Below, piece after piece: positions 33,008 through 38,413 of a DNA stretch of 38,413 nt (within the stretch, counting starts at the first letter, position 1; each line of letters begins with the position of its first letter). This stretch comes from Microcaldota archaeon (GTDB lineage Archaea > Micrarchaeota > Micrarchaeia > Anstonellales > Anstonellaceae). Position numbers and translations under genes: made by a program. The stretch spans positions 1 to 38,413 of the forward strand of contig JAKAME010000004.1 in the NCBI GenBank assembly GCA_021813025.1, in the 5' to 3' direction. The notes beneath the pieces were generated by a model. That model was not told the origin of the DNA. It saw only the letters and a program-made list of their open reading frames with translations, and did no database searches.

Positions 33008-34132
33008 ATGGGCGATTCCCTCGTGGTGCGCATGGCGGGCCGGCGCATCGGCATGGACGTGGCTGGCGGCGAGCTTGCCTATATTTCGCACGCGCACTCG
33101 GACCACACGCAGGCGCTGGGCGGGCCGGCGCCGATTTTCTGCTCAGACATAACGGCGGATATTTTGGGGATTGGAAAAGCGGAGGAGAAAGAAGAAAGCG
33201 GGCAGGAGAAAATCGAAAACCCGCTTCTTCCAAAAGCAGATAGCCCCGTCCCTCTTCTTCCTGCTGTAAAAGAAAAAATTCCTCGCCGCTCAAGAAAATC
33301 CCATTCTGTTTCCTCAATCGAGCCTCCGGCCAAATGGCAGCAGGCCCGCATTCCTATTCCGGAAGGAATCGAGCTGCATTCTGCAGGCCACATCTTGGGC
33401 TCCACACAGCTGGTTGGAATGAGCGAGCAGTACGGGCGCGTTGCATACACTGGGGATTTCAAGCTGCGCGACGGCTTGACGCTGAAGGGCGCGCCGATTA
33501 TTTCCTGCGACACCCTGTTCGCGGAATGCACCTACGGGGACCCGGCAGTTGCCTTCCCACCGCCCGAGAACGTGCTTGAGGACATGGAGAGATGGGCGCG
33601 GCAGAATCGGGAGGCCATACAATTGTGGGGCGGATATTCGACCGGAAAGGCGCAGGAGCTTGTGAAATTCATAAACGAGTATTTGGGCGAGACGCCCATA
33701 GTGGGCGGCAAGGCTGCGGAAGTGTGCGCAGCGTATCGGCGCGCGGGCGTGAACCTGCAATGGCTTGCGCCCGATTCGGCTGAGGCGCAGGAGGCCATGC
33801 GGGGCGCATTTCTTTCGGTGATGCCCCCCCACCAGCTCAGCCCCCTGCTGGCAGGCAGGCTGGCGGCAGTGCATAGGAGGAAAGTGCTGTCAGCATTTGC
33901 CACAGGCTGGGCGCTGGTGCGCCAGCTGCCGGTGCATGCGGCATTTCCCCTCTCAGACCACGCCGACTTCGGCGAGCTTTTGCAATATGCGAAGGAATCC
34001 GGAGCCAAGCGCGTCATTCTGGCGCACGGGGACAACGAGAAAACCGCAGCAGCGCTGCGCGCTGCCGGCGTGAACGCGCAGGCGATTGAGAGCTTGGAGC
34101 CGCAGCAAATGATTCTGAAAATCGGGGAATAG
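33008..34132 (+). CDS. Metallo-beta-lactamase fold RNA nuclease, beta-CASP-like
   Basis: 374 residues from ATG 33008, ~27 bp after TATA ctatatatcc, so leaderless. Metal motifs: HAHSDH at 28-33, HSAGH at 124-128, YTGD at 147-150, AECTYGDP at ~172-179, PLSDHADFGELL near 325 and ILAHGD near 343. Pattern of the archaeal 'mRNA 3'-end processing factor' group (COG1236-like): exo/endonuclease acting on RNA. No KH domains. Unusual: a ~50-residue charged, low-complexity insertion at about 57-108 between the first two metal motifs. Confidence 0.88.
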   Translation: MGDSLVVRMAGRRIGMDVAGGELAYISHAHSDHTQALGGPAPIFCSDITADILGIGKAEEKEESGQEKIENPLLPKADSPVPLLPAVKEKIPRRSRKSHSVSSIEPPAKWQQARIPIPEGIELHSAGHILGSTQLVGMSEQYGRVAYTGDFKLRDGLTLKGAPIISCDTLFAECTYGDPAVAFPPPENVLEDMERWARQNREAIQLWGGYSTGKAQELVKFINEYLGETPIVGGKAAEVCAAYRRAGVNLQWLAPDSAEAQEAMRGAFLSVMPPHQLSPLLAGRLAAVHRRKVLSAFATGWALVRQLPVHAAFPLSDHADFGELLQYAKESGAKRVILAHGDNEKTAAALRAAGVNAQAIESLEPQQMILKIGE

Positions 34133-34272
34133 TGCCTGACATTAATTGACTAAAAATTGCATCTTTTTTTTGATTAATACCTGTCTTTTAGCAGTATTAT
34201 AGCTTATGTTCATGAAAAAGAGGGCAATAAATTAAATAGGCCGGCTGCGACAGCCCGGCAGGGGTGAGCGCG
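34133..34272. terminator. Intergenic: T8 terminator and promoter of a small ORF
   Basis: A T8 run at about 34162-34169 follows the nuclease gene. A TATA-like aaattaaata lies near 34227-34236. A GCCGG-CTG / CAG-C-CCGGC hairpin (34241-34259) and GGGGTGAG (34261-34268) precede the small ORF. Confidence 0.5.
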
Positions 34273-34395
34273 ATGAATCGCGTCGAACGCTGGCTCAAGT
34301 CCAGCGCCTTCGTGCCGCTCCGCATCACTGGAGAGGTGTTGTTCGGCACGTGGGGAGAGCATTGGGAACGCAGGCGGCTGCAAGGCCTGCTCTGA
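34273..34395 (+). CDS. Candidate 40-residue small protein
   Basis: ATG 34273 to TGA 34395, below the track cut-off. Good Shine-Dalgarno GGGGTGAG four bases before the ATG and a TATA-like box ~35-45 bp upstream. The protein is basic and Trp/Arg/Leu-rich (MNRVERWLKSSAFVPLRI...), likely an amphipathic helix. A hairpin follows 29 bp after the stop. No family recognised. It could also be part of a noncoding RNA. Confidence 0.45.
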   Translation: MNRVERWLKSSAFVPLRITGEVLFGTWGEHWERRRLQGLL

Positions 34396-34423
34396 TGTAA
34401 GAACTTGAGAAAAAAGTTGGCAT

Positions 34424-34455
34424 TGACGCGGCCTGTTTGGAGGCCGCCGGCGTCA
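34424..34455. other. Stable hairpin after the small ORF
   Basis: TGACGC/GCGTCA outside GGCCT/AGGCC with a 4-base bulge; AAGTT and AACTT further out can extend it. It may be the 3' end of the small-ORF transcript or part of a small RNA spanning 34240-34460. Confidence 0.45.
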
Positions 34456-34562
34456 GACAAAACTTTAGCGGATTAGCGGGAGCCGGCGGATGGATGGGCC
34501 GAAGAGCTTCGCGATGAGACTAGTTTTATAAGTTTTTATGGCTGAACATAGTTGTGATTCTT

Positions 34563-35483
34563 ATGACACAACTTGCAGTCTTTAATGGAAAACTCCAAGC
34601 GCCTATGAGCGCCCAATACGCGCTTTTCAACAAGGCAATATTGGAGGGAAAGAAGCTTGCGCCATACAGAGAAGTCAGCAAACTGTTTCTTAACGTCCCG
34701 AATGGAGCGGATGAGCGCTATATGGGTTTTATGGAATTGATGAACGAGAGGATGGCTAACGGCAGGGGAACGTGTGGCGTGATGAGCGGCACCCATTATT
34801 TCGTCTCAGGAAGGGATTTGGCTGGCAATGACAAGCCGCTTGGAGACATCAAAGGCTCTTTTGTAGATTTATACGGCAAGGATTCCGAAGGGCGCAATGG
34901 ATTGACAATTTTCCATGCCCCGAAAGAGTTCAAAGGGGAGAAAAACATCAAGGTTTACGCGGACGCGTGGAACAGCAAAGGAGAGCAGGCATTGGACATC
35001 TGGGTTGACAAGAACCTCGAGGGTAAAAAAGTCCTGCATGTGGAATACAATTCCAACGCGGAATTCACGCAATTCGAGCTGCCGCAGAAAAAGGAGATTG
35101 ACGCGGCGGTGGAATACGCGGTTTTCATGGTTAAATTCGGGCTGGTCGACAAGAAACCGCTGGGCGGCGGCATGGCGATAGCAAGCATGGCAAACCGCAT
35201 TGTTGAGGTCGGCGTTGGGGCGGAAAAGGTGGGGAAATGGCTCAATCAGGACTTTGATTGGGTGTGCAAGATGGACCCCAACACCAGAATACCTGTCTTC
35301 AGCCCGTCGGACAACCCGGCCGAAAACGACATCCTGCAATTCTACGGCAATTCCGGCTTCAGAAACTCGGAGTTCGGGTTCGTGGGCCGAATCATCGATA
35401 GAGAAGGAAAAAGCAACGGGAAATTCAGCAAGGCGACGTTCAGCAGCACGAGATTGTACGACATCGCGCTTGTGGCTGAATGA
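34563..35483 (+). CDS. Hypothetical protein
   Basis: 306 residues from ATG 34563; GTG three codons upstream is the track start. TATA-like gttttataag at ~34524-34533 is ~30-35 bp before the ATG. Soluble, mixed alpha/beta, no signal peptide or membrane helix. Recognisable stretches: LFLNVPNGADERYMGFMEL, GRGTCGVMSGTHYFVSGRDL, KVYADAWNSKGEQALDIWVD and GFRNSEFGFVGRIIDREG. No known family. Lower GC than several neighbours by eye. Confidence 0.7.
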   Translation: MTQLAVFNGKLQAPMSAQYALFNKAILEGKKLAPYREVSKLFLNVPNGADERYMGFMELMNERMANGRGTCGVMSGTHYFVSGRDLAGNDKPLGDIKGSFVDLYGKDSEGRNGLTIFHAPKEFKGEKNIKVYADAWNSKGEQALDIWVDKNLEGKKVLHVEYNSNAEFTQFELPQKKEIDAAVEYAVFMVKFGLVDKKPLGGGMAIASMANRIVEVGVGAEKVGKWLNQDFDWVCKMDPNTRIPVFSPSDNPAENDILQFYGNSGFRNSEFGFVGRIIDREGKSNGKFSKATFSSTRLYDIALVAE

Positions 35484-35501
35484 GCATTCCGTTTTGGCTG
35501 A

Positions 35502-35813
35502 TTATTTCGTCTTGGCCTTGGGGCAGAGCTTCTGCAGCACCTTGAGGTGCATGTCGGCCATCGAGGTCGCGAAGTTGTATTCCGCCCCCATCTGGTCGAA
35601 GACCTGCACAATGACGCTCACGCGGCCCATCGGCATCTCCTCGACCTGCTCGAGCTTCTTGACGTAGTCGAGCGGCGCGCGGATGAACTGGCCCGAATTC
35701 TTGATGACAAGGCCGCCCTCGCAGATGTAGATTGTGCCCGTCTGGTCAAGGCCGTTCTCGAAAAGGCCTATGCTTTGCGAAACCATGCCATACACGCTGT
35801 CTTTCTGGGGCAT
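35502..35813 (-). CDS. Small beta-rich hypothetical protein (PH-like?)
   Basis: 103 residues from ATG 35813. AGGAGGT lies 7 bases ahead of this ATG and directly abuts the alternative ATG 35819, so the inner one is preferred. Strand-rich pattern GTIYICEGGLVIKNSGQFIRAPLDYVKKLEQV...RVSVIVQVFDQMGAEYNFATSMADMHLKVLQKL, seven strands then a helix, which resembles a PH-like fold; this is pattern-based only. Divergent from the second pilin-like gene with a shared TATA region. Confidence 0.65.
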   Translation of the reverse strand: MPQKDSVYGMVSQSIGLFENGLDQTGTIYICEGGLVIKNSGQFIRAPLDYVKKLEQVEEMPMGRVSVIVQVFDQMGAEYNFATSMADMHLKVLQKLCPKAKTK

Positions 35814-35869
35814 AAACATTACCTCCTGCTCTCTTGGGCCTTGTCCGAATGCTTGCGCTCCACACCCAT

Positions 35870-35890
35870 TGAAAGTTTATAATCTTTGGG
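35870..35890. promoter_or_regulatory. Divergent TATA region, small beta protein / pilin-like gene
   Basis: gtttataatc reads as TATA rightward (about 27 bp before ATG 35907, leaderless) and gattataaact leftward (leader of ~35-45 nt with a Shine-Dalgarno). One AT-rich core probably serves both genes. Confidence 0.55.
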
Positions 35891-35906
35891 CTTGCACACC
35901 ACAGAC

Positions 35907-36473
35907 ATGACAATGAGACAGGGACAAACGCGGTTCGGACGCGGGCAAATCGCGATGGAATACCTCGCGACATACGGCTGGGCGCTTTTCGCCATGTTCG
36001 CCGTGATTGCCATTCTGGTGGCTTCCGGCATGCTTGGCGCGGGGCGCTACACCAGCGAGGAATGCACCTTTGCCCCCAACCTGCCCTGCAACAACGCCTA
36101 TCTGGTGCGCGGGGCGAGCGACAGGGAAATGACCCTGCACCTCAACCTCACCAACACGCAGGGCTTCCCCATGTATGTCACCAGATGCTACTACCGCCCC
36201 GTCGGCGGAACGGAGCTGGATTACACCGGCGGCGAGGCCGAGTGCGACCTCAAGCGAACGGTGGGGCAGGGCGAATCGGTGCGATACGAGGCTCCGCTGA
36301 GCGTGAACAACCCCATCCGGCCCAGCGAGGTGCGCCGCGTCTATGTCACATACACCTTCAAGAACTGCCAGGACGCGCCAGCCCCAGACCCGGCGGCGAG
36401 CTGCTTTGCGGATGACGAGGCCTTTCCGCCCCACAACACTTCCGGCCTGATTGTGGCAGTCGTTCGGGGATAG
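35907..36473 (+). CDS. Pilin-like protein with class III signal peptide, second copy
   Basis: 188 residues from ATG 35907 (leaderless); ATG 35913 is also possible. Leader MTMRQGQTRFGRG, then QIAMEYLATYGWALFAMFAVIAILVASGML, the same class III signal and helix as in 5789-6385. The head has paired Cys near the helix end (EECTFAPNLPC), again as in the first copy, with a different later sequence (VTRCYYRPVGG, TYTFKNCQ, SCFADDE) and a few sequons. Likely processed by an archaeal prepilin peptidase and assembled into a pilus-like structure or kept as a membrane protein. Confidence 0.8.
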   Translation: MTMRQGQTRFGRGQIAMEYLATYGWALFAMFAVIAILVASGMLGAGRYTSEECTFAPNLPCNNAYLVRGASDREMTLHLNLTNTQGFPMYVTRCYYRPVGGTELDYTGGEAECDLKRTVGQGESVRYEAPLSVNNPIRPSEVRRVYVTYTFKNCQDAPAPDPAASCFADDEAFPPHNTSGLIVAVVRG

Positions 36474-36667
36474 GAAAAAAGAGGGAAGAAATTGCTGCCC
36501 CCGCGCGGCTTCCTTTTTTTCGGCCCCCCTTTTTGCGGCCCGACCATTTTCTGGCCCCCAATTCCTTTTTTCCGCCCCTCCCGCCCCTCTTTTCGCCCCG
36601 CCCGCTTCCTTTTTTAAACTCATGGCGACAATGAGGGCGACCAGTAATCCGCCGAGGCCAGATTTGC
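36474..36667 (+). terminator. Pyrimidine-rich intergenic region with recurring terminator element
   Basis: After a short A/G stretch the plus strand becomes C/T-rich with several T5-T7 runs. 36505-36530 reads GCGGCTTCCTTTTTTT-CGGCCCCCCT, matching bases 34-66 apart from a short insertion there. A TATA-like tttttaaactc at ~36613-36623 is the probable smc promoter. Confidence 0.6.
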
Positions 36668-38413
36668 GTGCCATTCCGCATCAGCCGCATCAAATTCAGG
36701 GGATTCAAGTCCTTCAAGTCAGCCGAGGCGCAGCTGCCCGGCGGCTTCGTGGCCATAGCCGGGCCAAACGGCTCGGGAAAGAGCAATGTCACCGACGCCA
36801 TACGATTCATTTTCGGCGAAACAAGCCTCAAGGCGCTGAGGGCCAAGAAGACGGCCGAGCTCATCAACCTCAACTGCTCCTCCGGCGAGGTGACGATGGA
36901 AATCGACGGCGAGCGGCGCTTCGAAATCAGGCGCCAAATCCGCGAGGACGGGTCCACCAAATACGAGCTGGACGGAAGGCATGTCACGCGCGAGCAGGCG
37001 CTTGAGGCGCTCAGGCCCTTCGGGCTTGAGGCCGGGGCGCACAACATAATAGCGCAGGGGCAGGTGCAGAGCCTGGTGGAGCGAAACCCCAAGGACAGGC
37101 GGCAAATCATAGACGCGGTGGCAGGAATCGCCGAGTTCGAGGACAAGAAAAAGGACGCCCTCTCGCAGCTTGCGCAGGTGGAGTCAAAAATTTCCGAGGC
37201 AAGGGTGGTGCTGGCGGAGCGCGGCGCGTTTTTGGCCGAACTGGAGAAGGAGAGGGATGCTGCCCTGACCTATCAGGAGGCAAAACAGACCCTGGAGCGC
37301 TCGCGCGCCACTCTGGTTGATGCCGAATACAAGAAACTGGATTCTTATTTCAAGGAATTGCTGGCCAAGAGAAGCAAGCTGTCTGACGAAATCGCCAAAT
37401 TTGAGACTGAGTTGAAAGAGCTTGAGGGCAAGCGCGCGAAACTGGACGGAGAGAGGGCGGCCATTGCCGCGCGCATAGGCAAGTCTGGCGAGCGCGAGAA
37501 GCTCATGGCCTCCATCGCCGATGCAAGGCTTCAGGCAGGACAACTGCAGGCGCGGGCGGAGGAAAAGGAAAAGGAGCGCGAGCGCCATGCAAGCAGGCTC
37601 AAGGAAATGAGGGAAAGCCAGGCGCGCATGAAGGCCGCGCTTGAGCAGATGAGGGCTGACGCAAAGCAGCTGCAGGCCCAGCTTGTGCTGGCTGCAAAAG
37701 AGCTTGAGGAGGCCAAAAAGGCCGCTGGAATTGATTTGAATGAAGCTGCCGGGGCCAATCTTGAGCAATTGGAGACAGCGCTCGCGGCCGCTCTGAGCGA
37801 CAAGTCTGCTGCCGCGGCCAGCTTGTCAAAACTGGAGGAAATGGCCGGCCAGTACAGGTCTGAAATAAGGAGGGCCGAGGAAGAGGCCGCCAAACTGGGC
37901 GGCGGGGAGGACGGCGAGGACGAGCGCGTGGGCCGCCTGCAGGAAACCGTTGCAAGCCTTAATGCTGAAATGGAGAAGCTGTTTGACCAGGAGAAAAAGC
38001 TCAACCGCGAGCTGCCGTCGTTGGACCAGAGCCTGCTGTCTGCCAAGGAGAAAGTGGCGACTTTGCGCGGCTCTGTTTCGCCTGCGGCGCAGAATCCGGC
38101 CCTGCTCACGGTGCAGGCATTGAAAAAAGACGGCATGGGCGGGATATGGGGGGCGGTGAGCGAGCTTGTTTCGGCAGAGCCTGAGCACCGCATGGCCGTT
38201 GAAGCGGCGGGAGGCGGGAGGCTCAACAACATAGTGGTTGACAGCCTTGATGTTGCTGAGAAAATAATCGAAAAGCTCAAGAGCGCGAAGGCGGGAAGGG
38301 CGACTTTCATCCCTCTTGATTCGGTCGTGCTGTCCGCGCGCAACGAGCAGGCGCCCCCGCTTGCATTGGGCAAGCTCATCGATTTCGTGAAATACGACCC
38401 CAAGCTGGACAAT
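36668..38413 (+). CDS. smc: SMC chromosome segregation ATPase, N-terminal part (cut by window end)
   Basis: 582 residues in the window, frame open to the edge, absent from the ORF track because it is incomplete. GTG 36668 is the only start between an in-frame TGA (36632) and the conserved ISRIKFRGFKSF. Walker A GPNGSGKSN, FIFGETS, and EGxxxL-like AHNIIAQGQVQSLVERNPKDRRQIIDAVAGIAEFEDKK (Q-loop and following block). Coiled coil from ~165 to ~475, then the hinge domain starting LTVQALKKDGMGGIWGAVSELV. Organises and segregates the chromosome with ScpA/ScpB-type partners, not seen here. Confidence 0.95.
   Translation, partial: MPFRISRIKFRGFKSFKSAEAQLPGGFVAIAGPNGSGKSNVTDAIRFIFGETSLKALRAKKTAELINLNCSSGEVTMEIDGERRFEIRRQIREDGSTKYELDGRHVTREQALEALRPFGLEAGAHNIIAQGQVQSLVERNPKDRRQIIDAVAGIAEFEDKKKDALSQLAQVESKISEARVVLAERGAFLAELEKERDAALTYQEAKQTLERSRATLVDAEYKKLDSYFKELLAKRSKLSDEIAKFETELKELEGKRAKLDGERAAIAARIGKSGEREKLMASIADARLQAGQLQARAEEKEKERERHASRLKEMRESQARMKAALEQMRADAKQLQAQLVLAAKELEEAKKAAGIDLNEAAGANLEQLETALAAALSDKSAAAASLSKLEEMAGQYRSEIRRAEEEAAKLGGGEDGEDERVGRLQETVASLNAEMEKLFDQEKKLNRELPSLDQSLLSAKEKVATLRGSVSPAAQNPALLTVQALKKDGMGGIWGAVSELVSAEPEHRMAVEAAGGGRLNNIVVDSLDVAEKIIEKLKSAKAGRATFIPLDSVVLSARNEQAPPLALGKLIDFVKYDPKLDN

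Noticed and set aside
34197-34460. 87-codon minus-strand ORF opposite the small ORF
   Set aside because: No ribosome site, unlikely composition; the plus-strand frame has a Shine-Dalgarno and TATA-like box.
36358-37146. Minus-strand ORFs over the smc start
   Set aside because: SMC Walker A and coiled coil on the plus strand are decisive.
1-38413. CRISPR array or transposase/insertion sequence
   Set aside because: No regularly spaced direct repeats of 24-37 bp and no transposase or integrase motif were seen.

Overview
The window is a GC-rich, gene-dense piece of an archaeal chromosome, most likely from a DPANN-type archaeon (Micrarchaeota or Diapherotrites would fit). The archaeal assignment is firm. 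It rests on ribosomal protein L15e next to RNase P proteins Rpp30 and Pop5, fibrillarin, LSm, archaeal-type NadM, an SMC with an archaeal/bacterial-type head, and a tRNA intron with a bulge-helix-bulge (BHB) motif. TATA boxes lie about 25-30 nt before many start codons, giving leaderless or nearly leaderless mRNAs. The DPANN placement is inference, based on two short pilin-like proteins with the QxAMEYLxTYGWA class III signal and on the many large proteins without recognisable families.

Layout. 1-6.9 kb: a plus-strand run with a 1,885-residue secreted Cys-rich, sequon-rich surface protein, a pilin-like protein and NadM. 6.9-9.35 kb: an FKBP/SlyD-like isomerase (minus), a membrane-anchored unknown, an LSm protein and tRNA-Ala(GGC). 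9.35-13.4 kb: a minus-strand series of an unknown protein, a small membrane protein, a VirB2-like small membrane protein, a conserved-TM-helix (MscS/CmpX-like) protein, a methyltransferase and S-adenosylmethionine decarboxylase (SpeD). 13.4-13.86 kb: a noncoding stretch with three inverted repeats followed by a long T-rich tract. 13.8-15.2 kb: a remnant of the archaeal exosome/RNase P superoperon (L15e, Rpp30, Pop5). 15.4-25.4 kb: four large unrecognised proteins (two minus, two plus) around an intein-containing RtcB RNA ligase. 25.4-27.6 kb: a methyltransferase and a polytopic GT-C-like membrane protein. 27.7-30.9 kb: intron-containing tRNA-Lys(UUU), VapBC, fibrillarin, a structured noncoding region, a winged-helix regulator with an operator array and an XPF/ERCC4 nuclease. 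31-36.5 kb: an unknown protein, a RelBE-type toxin-antitoxin pair, a GNAT acetyltransferase, a beta-lactamase-fold (beta-CASP-like) nuclease, a 40-codon small ORF, two unknowns and a second pilin-like protein. From 36.67 kb: the N-terminal half of SMC, cut by the window edge.

How the genes connect. RNA processing is the main theme: RtcB (tRNA exon ligase), a tRNA-Lys gene that needs splicing, two RNase P proteins, fibrillarin, LSm and a beta-CASP-like nuclease. RtcB is itself interrupted by an intein exactly at its metal-binding Cys, so protein splicing should be required before it can ligate tRNA exons. The second theme is the cell surface: the giant Cys-rich protein, two class III-signal pilin-like proteins, a VirB2-like protein and several membrane-anchored unknowns. 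All coordinates and motifs were read by eye and no homology search was run.
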